Below are positions 23,989 through 32,601 of a DNA stretch of 42,890 nt, piece by piece. The stretch is from assembly GCA_949293245.1 (NCBI GenBank), contig CASFCS010000018.1, positions 1-42,890 on the forward strand. Reading direction: 5' to 3'. The DNA is from an uncultured bacterium (GTDB taxonomy: Bacteria > Bacillota > Clostridia > Oscillospirales > Oscillospiraceae). Made by a program: the position numbers and the translations under genes. Every line of letters starts with the position of its first letter. The first letter of the stretch is position 1. The notes below the pieces were generated by a model. It did not search any database, was not told the DNA's origin, and worked only from the letters and a program-made list of their open reading frames with translations.

Positions 23989-25538
23989 GCGCCCTCACCC
24001 TCCTTCTTCTCCATCCGCTTGGCCCCGGCCATATAGAGGCCCAGCTCCTGCACCGTGGTGGCCTTGGGGTCCAGCTCGCCCACAATCTCCCCCTCATACA
24101 TCACCAGGATGCGGTCGGAGAGGCTCATGACCTCGTCCAGCTCCAGGGAGATGAGGAGCACCGCCCGGCCCTTGTCCCGCTGGGCCACCAGCTGCTTGTG
24201 GATATACTCGATGGCACCCACGTCCAGGCCCCGGGTGGGCTGGACCGCTACAATCAGGGGCTTCTCCCGGTCCACCTCCCGGGCAATGATGGCCTTTTGC
24301 TGGTTGCCGCCCGACATGGAGCGGGCCACCGTCACCGGACCCTGGCCGGAGCGCACGTCGTACTGCTCGATGAGCTTTTCGGCGTACTCCCGCACCTCGC
24401 CCCGCTTGATGAAGCCCATGCCCTGGAACTCCGGCTCCCGGAAGCGCTGGAGCACCATATTCTGTTCCAGGGTAAAGTCCAGCACCAGCCCGTGCTTGTG
24501 CCGGTCCTCGGGGATGTGGCTCATCTCCTCCCCCCGGCGGCGGATGGAAGCGTGGGAGATGTCCTTGCCGCACAGCGTCACCTTGCCGCCGGAGCACTTC
24601 TCCAGCCCGGTGAGGCCGTACACCAGCTCGCTCTGGCCGTTGCCGTCGATGCCCGCCACGCACACAATCTCCCCGGCCCTGGCCTGGAAGGAGACGTCGT
24701 GGACCGCGTCCCGCTTGTGGCTGCGGGAGGGGACGGTGAGGTGGGACACATCCAGCACCACCTGGCCGGGCCGGGCGGGCTCCTTCTCCACCTGGAGCTG
24801 CACCGGCCGGCCCACCATCATGTTGGACAGGGACTGCTTGTCCGTGTCCCTGGTCTCCACCGTACCCACGCACTTGCCCTTGCGCAGCACGGTGACCCGG
24901 TCGGCCACCGCCATAATCTCGTTGAGCTTGTGGGAGATGAAGAGAATGGATTTTCCCTCCCGGGCAAACTCCCGCATGGTCTCCATGAGCTCGTCAATCT
25001 CCTGGGGGGTGAGCACAGCGGTGGGCTCGTCAAAGATCAGGATCTCGTTGTCCCGGTAGAGCATTTTCAGGATCTCCACCCGCTGCTGCATGCCCACGGT
25101 GATGTCCTCCACCCGGGCGTCCAAGTCCACCTTCAGCCCGTAGCGCTGGGAGAGGGCCTCCACCTTTTTCCGGGCGGCCCGCTTCTGCAGGAATCCCAAT
25201 TTGGTGGTCTCTGCCCCCAGGATGATGTTGTCCAGCACGGTAAACACTTCGATCAGCTTGAAATGCTGGTGCACCATGCCGATGCCCAGGGCTGTGGCAT
25301 CGTTGGGGTCGTGGATCTTCACCACCTGCCCGTTTTTCTTGATGGTCCCCGCCTCGGGCTGGTACAGGCCGAACAGGACACTCATCAGCGTGGATTTTCC
25401 CGCGCCGTTCTCCCCCAGGAGGGCATGAATCTCCCCCCGCCGGAGCTGGAGCGTGATGTCGTCATTGGCAATGATGCCCGGGAATTCCTTGGTGATGTGA
25501 AGCATCTCAATGATGTTCTCACTTTGCATTTTTCTCAT
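23985..25538 (-). CDS. Nucleoside-type ABC transporter double ATP-binding protein (NupO/YufO type)
   Basis: The 517-residue protein carries two ABC domains. In the first, Walker A GENGAGKST is at 42-50, the signature is VGMQQR and Walker B ILIFDEPTAVLTPQE. In the second, Walker A is degenerate (GIDGNGQSE) as usual for this subfamily, the signature is MSGGNQQK and the Walker B region reads LIVAVQPTRGLDVGA. This pattern is that of RbsA-like ATPases of the BMP/nucleoside class. The ATG has GGAGG seven bases upstream. It is first in a three-gene operon of ATPase, permease, permease and has its own promoter at 25567-25595. Confidence 0.93.
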   Translation of the reverse strand: MRKMQSENIIEMLHITKEFPGIIANDDITLQLRRGEIHALLGENGAGKSTLMSVLFGLYQPEAGTIKKNGQVVKIHDPNDATALGIGMVHQHFKLIEVFTVLDNIILGAETTKLGFLQKRAARKKVEALSQRYGLKVDLDARVEDITVGMQQRVEILKMLYRDNEILIFDEPTAVLTPQEIDELMETMREFAREGKSILFISHKLNEIMAVADRVTVLRKGKCVGTVETRDTDKQSLSNMMVGRPVQLQVEKEPARPGQVVLDVSHLTVPSRSHKRDAVHDVSFQARAGEIVCVAGIDGNGQSELVYGLTGLEKCSGGKVTLCGKDISHASIRRRGEEMSHIPEDRHKHGLVLDFTLEQNMVLQRFREPEFQGMGFIKRGEVREYAEKLIEQYDVRSGQGPVTVARSMSGGNQQKAIIAREVDREKPLIVAVQPTRGLDVGAIEYIHKQLVAQRDKGRAVLLISLELDEVMSLSDRILVMYEGEIVGELDPKATTVQELGLYMAGAKRMEKKEGEGA

Positions 25539-25566
25539 CCCGCTTCCTCCGTAAAATTACAGCTTT

Positions 25567-25595
25567 ATTATATATGATTGTGGAAAAAAACACAA
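25567..25595 (-). promoter_or_regulatory. Promoter of the nucleoside transporter operon
   Basis: On the minus strand TTGTGT (25590-25595) and TATAAT (25567-25572) are 17 bases apart, about 30 bases before the ATPase ATG. The -10 is perfect; the -35 matches four of six positions. Confidence 0.65.
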
Positions 25596-25610
25596 GAAAA
25601 TCAGTCTTGG

Positions 25611-25660
25611 AACCCGCGCCGCTCCCCCGGATTTGTGCCCGGGGCGCGGCGCGGGTTTTT
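25611..25660 (+). terminator. Terminator-like hairpin in the divergent gap upstream of GH3
   Basis: The gene-free stretch 25539-25838 contains AACCCGCGCCGC (25611-25622) paired with GCGGCGCGGGTT (25646-25657), with an inner CCCCGG/CCGGGG helix, followed by a T-run on the plus strand. No plus-strand gene lies upstream. It may end a short RNA or stop stray transcription. The rest of the stretch holds the promoter of the transporter operon and a small inverted repeat. Confidence 0.55.
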
Positions 25661-25684
25661 GCAAAAAAATGCCGTTCCAAAACC

Positions 25685-25704
25685 TGAAACGCCATATTGT
25701 TTCA
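25685..25704. promoter_or_regulatory. Inverted repeat upstream of the GH3 gene
   Basis: TGAAAC (25685-25690) and GTTTCA (25699-25704) form an inverted repeat with an 8-base spacer. GAAA/TTTC repeats are typical of RpiR-family sites, and an RpiR gene follows the GH3 gene. A weak promoter (TTGTTT, 17 bases, TACTTT) lies just downstream near 25720-25748. The operator role is a guess. Confidence 0.3.
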
Positions 25705-25838
25705 CTTTTTGAAAATCTATTGTTTTAACAGGGGGAATCTGATACTTTTAAGCCGGTTCAGGGGCCGCCCATGGGGATGGGACAAAACAGGGCCCCAAAC
25801 AGGGGGATATCAGACGATCAAAACAGGAGGAATCCGGA

Positions 25839-28800
25839 ATGAAGAAAAAAATGGCTCCCAAAAAATTCGGCGGCATTTTCATTTCCATCTGCAGCGTGCT
25901 TCTGGTGCTCTCGCTGGTGGTCACCGGCGTGATGCAGTACTGGAGCACCGTGATGGACGCGGTGTTCGGCAGCGCCCAGATCTCGGTGACTCCCGCCGCC
26001 GGTACCGAGGACTGGGACACGGACTACTATGACCTCACCGCCGACGGCATGACCCAGGAGCAGACCGCCCTGGACGGCCAGGAGGTGGCCCGCCGGGCGG
26101 AGGCGGAGGGCATCGTGCTGCTGAAAAACCAGAACGGCGCGCTGCCCCTCACCGCCGGGGGACAGCCCCTGAGTGAGAGCAATACCCTCACCGTCAACGC
26201 CATGGGCTGGTCCTTCTACTACCCCAGCCTGGGCGGCTCCGGCTCGGGGGCCGTGGGGTCCAACGACCTGGTCTCCCCCACCCAGGCCCTGGAGGCCTCC
26301 CACATCCTCATCAACCAGGGGCTCTCCGACTACTACATGGACTGGTCTGAGGCCCACTACACCGACTGGCAGATCACCAAGGCCAACGGCTACTACACCG
26401 ACGACGACACCAACACCTCTCCCGCCCGGCCCACCGTGGGCAAGACCTACGACGCCGCCTGGGATGTGCCCGAGCTCAGCGCCGACGAGATCGCCCAGGC
26501 CTGCTCCGGCTCCTCCGCGGAGGACAACAACGTCCAGATCCTGTGGATCGGCCGGGGCGGCGGCGAGTACCACGACCTGCCCACCGTCATGACCAAGGAG
26601 GGGGGCAGCGTAAACAAGTACGGCGTCAACCCCGACAAGCACTACCTGGAGCTCACCGACGAGGAGGAGGCCGTTCTGGCCCAGGCCAAGGAGCTGCGGG
26701 GTGAGGACGGCAAGATCATCGTCATCATCAACGCCAACAACGTCATGGAGCTGGGTGAGCTCCAGGATGACCCCCTGGTGGACGCCATCCTCTTTGTGGG
26801 CGGCCCGGGCAAGGCGGGCTTTTACGCCATCGGCGACGTGCTGTGCGGCGCGGTGTGCCCCTCCGGCCGCCTGGCGGACATCTACCCCGCCGACCTGCTG
26901 GCCTCCCCCGTCATGGAGAATTTCGGCACCGACGTGTACTACGACGCCGACGGGGAGTTTGACAACCAGTACGACACCACCATCCCCTACACTGCCGCCG
27001 CCGGCTCTGCCAAGGAGCGGCCCATCATGTTCGTGGGCTACGAGGAAGGCATCTACATGGGCTATCGCTTCTATGAGACCGCCGCAGCGGACGGGTACTT
27101 CGGCAGCGTCACTGCCGGGAGCGACCCCTACTACAACCGGACCAACGGCGTGGTCTACCCCTTCGGCTACGGCCTGTCCTACACCACCTTCACCCAGGCC
27201 ATCACCTCCGCCCAGTACCAGGATGGCGCCTTCACCTTCACTGTAGAGGTGACCAACACCGGGGATGTGGCGGGCAAGGACGTGGTGGAGCTCTATGTGG
27301 AGGCCCCCTACTACGCCGGAGGCATCGAGAAGGCCAAGGTAATCCTGTGCGGCTTTGACAAGACTCAGACCCTGGAGCCCGGCCAGAGCGAGAGCATCAC
27401 CATCACCGTGGACCAGGAGGACATCGCCTCCTACGACGACCAGGTCAACTGCTGCTACGTGCTGGATGCCGGGGACTACACCTTCTATCTGGGCACCGTG
27501 GACTCCACCGTCTACGGCAGCCACGCCTGGGCCTACGCCTCCCCCGCCGACTCCAAGGCCCTCACCGGCGCTGACAACGCCGTCACCTTTGCCCAGGCCG
27601 ACGCCGTGTCCCATACCATCATCTACAACGACGAGAACGACGGTCCCCGGGACAGTGAGCGCTACGCCCACAACGACGAGGGCACCGGCTACACCACCGC
27701 CACCAACGCCTTTGACCGGGAGCTCACCGGCAACAACCTGTGCGTGTCCAACGGGGACACCACCATGAACCGCGCCGCCGGCTTTGCCGCCTCCTGGCCC
27801 ACCGCCCCCACGCCGGAGGACTGCGTCATGCCTCAGGAACTGGAGGACATCCTCAACGACAACAACTACTCCACCCTGGAGGCCATTGCCGCCCATGACA
27901 CCGTGGAGGACATGCCCGTCACCGGGGCGGACAACGGCCTGATGCTCATCGACCTGCGGGGCAAGGACTTTGATGACCCCGCCTGGGAGGAGTACATTCA
28001 GCAGTGGACCCCCTCGGAGATGGCCCTTCTGCTGGGCAAGGCCGGCTTCCAGACCGAGTCCTTCACCCAGTACGGCAAGCCCACCACCCTGGACAACGAC
28101 GGCCCCCAGGCCTTCCGCCACCAGGCCCTGGGGGAGGAGAACGAGAAGATCGACACCTATTACATGACCGCCTTCCCCTGCGAGGCCCTGCTGGCCTGCA
28201 CCTGGAACACGGAGCTGCTGGAGGAGATCGGCCAGGCCGTGGGCAAGGAGGGGGCCGTCAACGGCATGAGCGGCTGGTACGCCCCCGGCCTGAACACCCA
28301 CCGCTCCCCCTTCGGCGGGCGCAACTTTGAGTACTTCTCCGAGGACCCCTTCCTGGCGGGCAAGCTGTGCGCCGCCGAGGTGTCCGGCGCGGCAGACTAC
28401 GGCGTGTTCTGCTACATCAAGCACTTCGCCATGAACGACCAGGAGGCATTCGCCCGGAGCTGGTGCTGCGGCATGCACATGCACGAGTCCCTGGACCGCT
28501 ATCAGAACCCCGAGTGGATCCTGATGACCTGGGCCACGGAGCAGACCATCCGGGAGATCTACCTGAAGTCCTTTGAGATCGCCATCAAGGAGGCCACCAC
28601 CGACCTCATCTATGTGGACCAGGAGGGGCAGCAGCAGGTGGTGGAGAACTTCCGGGCCGCCACCGGCGTGATGACTGCCTTCAACTGTGTGGGCAACACC
28701 TGGTCCGGCGGCAACAACGCCCTGCTCCAGACCGTCCTGCGGGACGAGTGGGGCTTCAACGGCACCGCCCTCACCGACTACGCCCTCCACGACTTCATGT

Positions 28801-29114
28801 ACCCCGACCAGATGATCCGCAACGGCGGCACCGCCTGCCTCCAGTCCAACCGCAAGGACTTTGTGGACCAGAACAACCCCAGCGCCACCACCGTGGCCTA
28901 CCTCCAGAAGGCCACCCATGAGATGTGCTATATGGTGGCCAACTCCAATGCCATGAACGGCATCGCCTCGGGCTCCACCATCTCCTACAGCCTGGCCCCC
29001 TGGGAGGCGGGCTGTCTGGCAGCCGACATCATCACCGGCGTTCTCCTCCTGGCCGCCATCGGTATGACCATATACAAGGTTAGGGAGAAGAAAAAATACC
29101 CCGAGCGCTACTGA
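25839..29114 (+). CDS. Membrane-anchored, circularly permuted GH3 glycoside hydrolase
   Basis: The 1091-residue protein begins with a basic tail and a membrane segment (about 13-33, uncleaved anchor likely) and ends with a second one (about 1058-1080) and a Lys-rich tail. In between, the domain order is reversed relative to most GH3 enzymes: a GH3 C-terminal-type domain comes first (about 85-450, VLLKNQNGALPL, GRLADIYPADL, YPFGYGLSYTTF), then a fibronectin-III-like domain (about 455-555), then the catalytic TIM barrel (about 690-1030). The barrel has the KHF motif (Lys861, His862) and TDY with candidate nucleophile Asp980. GGAGG lies nine bases before the ATG. The large loop would face outside the cell. 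Beta-glucosidase- or hexosaminidase-type activity is possible; the substrate is not readable from sequence. Confidence 0.88.
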   Translation: MKKKMAPKKFGGIFISICSVLLVLSLVVTGVMQYWSTVMDAVFGSAQISVTPAAGTEDWDTDYYDLTADGMTQEQTALDGQEVARRAEAEGIVLLKNQNGALPLTAGGQPLSESNTLTVNAMGWSFYYPSLGGSGSGAVGSNDLVSPTQALEASHILINQGLSDYYMDWSEAHYTDWQITKANGYYTDDDTNTSPARPTVGKTYDAAWDVPELSADEIAQACSGSSAEDNNVQILWIGRGGGEYHDLPTVMTKEGGSVNKYGVNPDKHYLELTDEEEAVLAQAKELRGEDGKIIVIINANNVMELGELQDDPLVDAILFVGGPGKAGFYAIGDVLCGAVCPSGRLADIYPADLLASPVMENFGTDVYYDADGEFDNQYDTTIPYTAAAGSAKERPIMFVGYEEGIYMGYRFYETAAADGYFGSVTAGSDPYYNRTNGVVYPFGYGLSYTTFTQAITSAQYQDGAFTFTVEVTNTGDVAGKDVVELYVEAPYYAGGIEKAKVILCGFDKTQTLEPGQSESITITVDQEDIASYDDQVNCCYVLDAGDYTFYLGTVDSTVYGSHAWAYASPADSKALTGADNAVTFAQADAVSHTIIYNDENDGPRDSERYAHNDEGTGYTTATNAFDRELTGNNLCVSNGDTTMNRAAGFAASWPTAPTPEDCVMPQELEDILNDNNYSTLEAIAAHDTVEDMPVTGADNGLMLIDLRGKDFDDPAWEEYIQQWTPSEMALLLGKAGFQTESFTQYGKPTTLDNDGPQAFRHQALGEENEKIDTYYMTAFPCEALLACTWNTELLEEIGQAVGKEGAVNGMSGWYAPGLNTHRSPFGGRNFEYFSEDPFLAGKLCAAEVSGAADYGVFCYIKHFAMNDQEAFARSWCCGMHMHESLDRYQNPEWILMTWATEQTIREIYLKSFEIAIKEATTDLIYVDQEGQQQVVENFRAATGVMTAFNCVGNTWSGGNNALLQTVLRDEWGFNGTALTDYALHDFMYPDQMIRNGGTACLQSNRKDFVDQNNPSATTVAYLQKATHEMCYMVANSNAMNGIASGSTISYSLAPWEAGCLAADIITGVLLLAAIGMTIYKVREKKKYPERY

Positions 29115-29153
29115 TTCCCTACCTATACCATTTCCCTTCCTCCCCCTGTGCAA

Positions 29154-29192
29154 GCGCGGCGCGCCCCGGACCAGTTCCGGGGCGCGCCGCGC
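29154..29192. terminator. GC-rich hairpin between GH3 and the RpiR gene
   Basis: GCGCGGCGCGCCCCGGA pairs with TCCGGGGCGCGCCGCGC (17 pairs). The plus-strand tail ATTGTGCCTTATTTT is only moderately T-rich, and the minus strand has no T-run. It lies between convergent stops, so a terminator is likely though not a textbook one. Confidence 0.6.
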
Positions 29193-29212
29193 ATTGTGCC
29201 TTATTTTGTGTT

Positions 29213-30016
29213 TCAATGGACCTCCTCCGCCCTCTCCTTCTCCTCCTCCAGGAGATGGGCATAGCTCTGGGCAATGAGGGAGCCCACCAGCTGGAGCTGG
29301 TAGGGGTGGGAGGCCTGGTCCTGGCGGGAGTCGAACCAGATCACCTGGTGAAACAGTCCGTTCTCCCCGGCCCTGGGATCGCTGGTAATAAAATAGATCC
29401 GGGGCCGTTTCCCCTTTTCTCTCCGCTCTCCCCGGGGCAGGCCGTAGTCAAAATAAATCCCTGTAAAGCTGAAAATAATAATCAGGTCGTCTTCGCCTGC
29501 GCTGTTGAGGAACTCCACCTGCTGGGCAAAGCGCAGCTTGGTGGTGGTGCTCTTCCCCAGCATCATCAGATCGCTCTGGAGGTTCATGGCCACCCCCTCC
29601 GCCTTGAGCACCCCGAAGATGGACACCTTGTCATACCGGCGGATGTCCCGGGCCAGCTGGCAGAGCTGCTCCATATCCAGGCTGCTGCGCACCCGCTCCA
29701 GGCTGTCCTGCACCGCGTCCACATAGTCAAGCTTCTGCCTCTCCGGCTCCTTGGCCCGGGAGCAGATTTCGAAGTTCAGCGAGGTTGTGGCAATGAGCTC
29801 CTTGAGCTCGGTAAAGTCCTGCAGGCCCATCTCCCGGCAGAAGCGGCTGATGGAGCTGATGGACACATAGGTCTTGGCGGACAGATCCCGGATGGAGTCC
29901 TCCTTGACCTCGTCCAGATGTTCCAGAATATAGGCCGCCAGGCGGCCATTGGTGGAGTCCCCCTTACTGCTGACCATTTCCGCCAAAAACACAATGGGAA
30001 GTTTTCCGTAAAACAT
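29213..30016 (-). CDS. RpiR/MurR-family transcriptional regulator
   Basis: The 267-residue regulator has the RpiR helix-turn-helix (about residues 15-75, DSIRDLSAKTYVSISSISRFCREM) and a SIS-type sugar-phosphate domain (about 100-255, VSIFGVLKAEGVA and LIIIFSFTGIYFDYG). The SIS motif SFTG replaces the usual SxSG and the region between is lengthened (ERREKGKRPR), so ligand binding may differ from the first RpiR protein. I chose the ATG at 30016, with GGCAGGGA upstream; an ATG seven codons higher is possible. It is a single gene convergent with GH3, which it may control together with the adjacent BMP gene. Target and ligand are unknown. Confidence 0.85.
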   Translation of the reverse strand: MFYGKLPIVFLAEMVSSKGDSTNGRLAAYILEHLDEVKEDSIRDLSAKTYVSISSISRFCREMGLQDFTELKELIATTSLNFEICSRAKEPERQKLDYVDAVQDSLERVRSSLDMEQLCQLARDIRRYDKVSIFGVLKAEGVAMNLQSDLMMLGKSTTTKLRFAQQVEFLNSAGEDDLIIIFSFTGIYFDYGLPRGERREKGKRPRIYFITSDPRAGENGLFHQVIWFDSRQDQASHPYQLQLVGSLIAQSYAHLLEEEKERAEEVH

Positions 30017-30136
30017 ATCCCTGCCCCCCGGCCCCATATTCCAGCGCCCGCCCGGCGGCCCGCTGTATGACCATGATTATAGCAGGCTTTTCCAGAGATG
30101 ACAATCATGCAGGGCGATACCCCTCGGAAAGACAGG

Positions 30137-30168
30137 AAAAGGGACGGAGGCACGCCTCCGTCCCTTTT
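30137..30168. terminator. Terminator of the BMP lipoprotein gene
   Basis: AAAAGGGACGGAGG pairs with CCTCCGTCCCTTTT (14 pairs, 4-base loop). The symmetric A/T ends let it work on both strands; on the minus strand it lies 16 bases after the BMP gene stop. Confidence 0.85.
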
Positions 30169-30184
30169 GATTGGAAAGGATGGA

Positions 30185-31384
30185 TCAGATCACGTTCAGC
30201 TCCAGGTTGCTCCACTGGGTGGTCTCCAGCTTGGAGAAGTCGCTGTCCACAACCAGGGTGCCGTCCAGAACGGCCTGGTACATCTCCTCGTACTCCTCCA
30301 CGGTGAAGCTCTCGAAGCGCCAGGACTCGGCAGCGGTGGGCAGGGCAACCGCGTTGTCCTCCACGCCCAGGGAGGTGCCGGTGCCGCCGATCTCGCTGAA
30401 GGTGCCGTCATACACGTGGCCCACGGCCCACTGCACGGCGTCGGACAGGCCCTTCATGGCGGAGGTGATGACGGTGTCGGACTCGCCGGACTGGTCCACG
30501 TCCACGCCGATCACATAACCGTCGTTGGCGGAGGCCGCCGCGGCCACGGACTGGAACATGGAGCCGCCGCAGGCAAAGACGATCTCAGTGCCGTTGGCAT
30601 ACCAGCCGCTGATCATGGTCTGCAGCTCGGGAGAGGCGGAGAAGTTGGCGCCGTACTCCCAGGAGTAGTTCATCTGCACGGTGATGCCCAGCTCGGCGGC
30701 AGCCGCGTTGGCGCCCTGGACATAGCCGTAGCCGAACCGGCAGCAGGCATCGTTGGTGCCGCCGCCGCCGCCGGAGAAGCCCAGCTTGGTAAAGCCGTCC
30801 ATGACGGCGGCGTAGCCGGCGAAGTAGCCGCACTGCTGCTCCATGAAGGAGATGCCGGCCACGTTGGTCAGGGGGTTGCCCGCGTCATCGCTGAGGGGAT
30901 AGCCGTCGATAAAGACAAAGGGGGTGTCGGGGTAGTCAATGGCGGCCTGGCGCAGGGCGGCCTCCTGGAGGAAGCCGGCGCACACCACCACGTCGGCGCC
31001 GCCTTCCACAGCGGCCTTCATGGCGTTGTAGCGGTCATCATCGGTGGCCTCGTTGCCGTTGGCGGGCTGATAGTACTTGTAGGACAGGCCGTTGGCGTCG
31101 GCGTAGAGCTTCACGCCGTCAAAGGTGCCCTGGTTGAAGGACTTGTCCTTCAGGGAGCCCACGTCGGTGATGAAGGCCACCTGATACTTGCCGTCGGAGG
31201 AGGTCATGCTGTCGGGGATGTCGTCAGGGTTGGTGGTAGGCTCCTCCACATCCTGAGACTCCTGGGGCTGGGACTGGGAGGGGTTAGGAGACTTGTCGCC
31301 CTGGTCATCGTCTTTGTCCTGGGCGCAGGCGGCCAGAGCAAAGCACATCACAAGGGCAAGCAGCAGAGCAAGAAACTTCTTCAT
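30185..31384 (-). CDS. BMP-family nucleoside-binding lipoprotein
   Basis: The 399-residue lipoprotein has a signal peptide with lipobox LAAC and anchor Cys20, a long acidic and Ser/Gln-rich linker (about 22-60), then the basic membrane protein (Bmp/PnrA/Med) domain. Visible are VAFITDVGSLKDKSFNQGTFDGV, FIDGYPLSDDA, GYFAGYAAVMDG and FACGGSMFQSVAAAA. BMP proteins bind purine nucleosides, or autoinducer-like or sugar ligands, for ABC importers of the NupOPQ type. That importer is encoded at 21716-25538 without a binding protein beside it, so this is its likely partner. The ATG at 31384 has AAAGGA upstream. deoC upstream supports nucleoside use. Confidence 0.9.
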   Translation of the reverse strand: MKKFLALLLALVMCFALAACAQDKDDDQGDKSPNPSQSQPQESQDVEEPTTNPDDIPDSMTSSDGKYQVAFITDVGSLKDKSFNQGTFDGVKLYADANGLSYKYYQPANGNEATDDDRYNAMKAAVEGGADVVVCAGFLQEAALRQAAIDYPDTPFVFIDGYPLSDDAGNPLTNVAGISFMEQQCGYFAGYAAVMDGFTKLGFSGGGGGTNDACCRFGYGYVQGANAAAAELGITVQMNYSWEYGANFSASPELQTMISGWYANGTEIVFACGGSMFQSVAAAASANDGYVIGVDVDQSGESDTVITSAMKGLSDAVQWAVGHVYDGTFSEIGGTGTSLGVEDNAVALPTAAESWRFESFTVEEYEEMYQAVLDGTLVVDSDFSKLETTQWSNLELNVI

Positions 31385-31464
31385 ACTTTTTGTCATCCTT
31401 TCTAAAAATTTTCCAGGACTTACAGCCATCATTTCGGACTTTCTCCATCCCGGAAGCCGTTTCC

Positions 31465-31493
31465 ATTATACTTGATTTTCCCCCAAAGAGCAA
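31465..31493 (-). promoter_or_regulatory. Promoter of the BMP lipoprotein gene
   Basis: On the minus strand TTGCTC (31488-31493) and TATAAT (31465-31470) are 17 bases apart, about 80 bases before the ATG. Confidence 0.65.
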
Positions 31494-31541
31494 CCATCTT
31501 TTCTTAACAATCTTACAGGATATCCCCCATCTGACATAAGA

Positions 31542-31569
31542 CGAGGGGGCGGCCAAAGCCGCCCCCTCG
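31542..31569 (-). terminator. Terminator after deoC
   Basis: CGAGGGGGCGGC pairs with GCCGCCCCCTCG (12 pairs, 4-base loop), 41 bases past the deoC stop. The minus-strand tail TCTTATGTC is weakly T-rich, so some readthrough into the BMP gene is possible. Confidence 0.65.
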
Positions 31570-31610
31570 GGTTTCAGTTGACTACAGATGGCAACAGACT
31601 CTATACCGCC

Positions 31611-32267
31611 TCAGCCCTCCTGCTCCTTCACCAGCTTGACGATGCGGGAGGTACCCAGGCGGTTGGCCCCCAGGGCGATCATGGCCTCAGCGTCCTCCAG
31701 GGTGGAGATCCCGCCGGCCGCTTTCACCTTCACGCGGGGGGACACATGGCTGCGCAGCAGCGCCACGTCCTCCCGGGTGGCCCCGCCGGTGGAGAAGCCG
31801 GTGGAGGTCTTGATATAGTCCGCCCCGGACAGGCTCACCAGCTGGCACAGCTTGACCTTCTCCTCCTGGGTGAGCAGGCAGGTCTCCACAATGACCTTCA
31901 GGATGTGTCCCTGGCAGGCCTCTTTGATCTCCTTCATCTCCTGAAGCAGGTCGTCCCACCGCTGGTCCTTCACCCAGCCCAGGTTGACCACCATATCGAT
32001 CTCCAGAGCGCCGTTGCGGATGGCGTTCTCGGTCTCAAACACCTTGGAAGCCGTGGTGGAATATCCGTTGGGGAAGCCGATAACAGTGCAGACCTTCAGC
32101 TTGCCCTCCAGGTACTCCGCCGCCTGACGCACATAGCTGGGGGGGATGCACACGCTGGCGCAGCCGTATTTCACACCGTCGTCACAGAGCTGGCGGATCT
32201 CCTCCCAGGTGGCGGTAGGCTGAAGCAGGGTGTGGTCCACACGGCTGAGAATCTCCTTGGTCTCCAT
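31611..32267 (-). CDS. deoC: Deoxyribose-phosphate aldolase
   Basis: The 218-residue cytoplasmic class I aldolase splits 2-deoxyribose-5-phosphate into acetaldehyde and glyceraldehyde-3-phosphate, the last step of deoxynucleoside use. Family motifs are [16 protein letters not shown] at residues 9-24, [17 protein letters not shown] in the middle, [15 protein letters not shown] with the Schiff-base lysine, and VKAAGGIST with the proton-relay lysine. Length is normal. GAGGTGA lies upstream of the ATG. It stands in its own unit just upstream of the BMP binding-protein gene, linking nucleoside uptake to catabolism. Confidence 0.95.
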   Translation of the reverse strand: METKEILSRVDHTLLQPTATWEEIRQLCDDGVKYGCASVCIPPSYVRQAAEYLEGKLKVCTVIGFPNGYSTTASKVFETENAIRNGALEIDMVVNLGWVKDQRWDDLLQEMKEIKEACQGHILKVIVETCLLTQEEKVKLCQLVSLSGADYIKTSTGFSTGGATREDVALLRSHVSPRVKVKAAGGISTLEDAEAMIALGANRLGTSRIVKLVKEQEG

Positions 32268-32324
32268 ATCTTCACCTCATTACAATAATAAAACAAAATC
32301 AGACAATTTTCAGACTGCCCGTTC

Positions 32325-32353
32325 AGTATACTACCCTTTCTTTCATATTGCAA
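32325..32353 (-). promoter_or_regulatory. Promoter of deoC
   Basis: On the minus strand TTGCAA (32348-32353) and TATACT (32325-32330) are 17 bases apart, about 58 bases before the deoC ATG. It overlaps TTGCAGTTGCAA, a short direct repeat of TTGCA. Confidence 0.65.
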
Positions 32354-32485
32354 CTGCAATCTTATGTTCATTAGTTTATGAAAAATGGGTAAAATAACGT
32401 TTTTTCTTAAAAAATATGTCCATTTTCTTCGCTTTTATCCGTGTAAACCCGGCGTAAAAATCCTGTTGATTCTGAAACGTTTTTA

Positions 32486-32513
32486 TTGCAAACCCACTGA
32501 AAAGGTCTATAAT
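32486..32513 (+). promoter_or_regulatory. Promoter of the patatin-like gene, with GC-rich leader
   Basis: TTGCAA (32486-32491) and TATAAT (32508-32513) are 16 bases apart. The leader to the ATG at 32602 contains GGGGAGGCGCTCCCC and a larger GC-rich hairpin around 32545-32571. The gene-free stretch 32268-32601 otherwise holds only the deoC promoter. Confidence 0.7.
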
Positions 32514-32601
32514 GGTACTTTGAAAAGGGGAGGCGCTCCCCTGTCCCGGCGGCGCGGAGGGCGCGCCGGGGCTGTCTATTTCTCGGCAAGGATGTGATCT
32601 T

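Noticed and set aside
25818-29216. Minus-strand open frame of 1132 residues opposite the GH3 gene
   Set aside because: It is the mirror of a long GC3-rich gene, is made of low-complexity Gly/Val/His/Leu stretches, has no family resemblance, and the GH3 frame has domains, anchors and a ribosome site.
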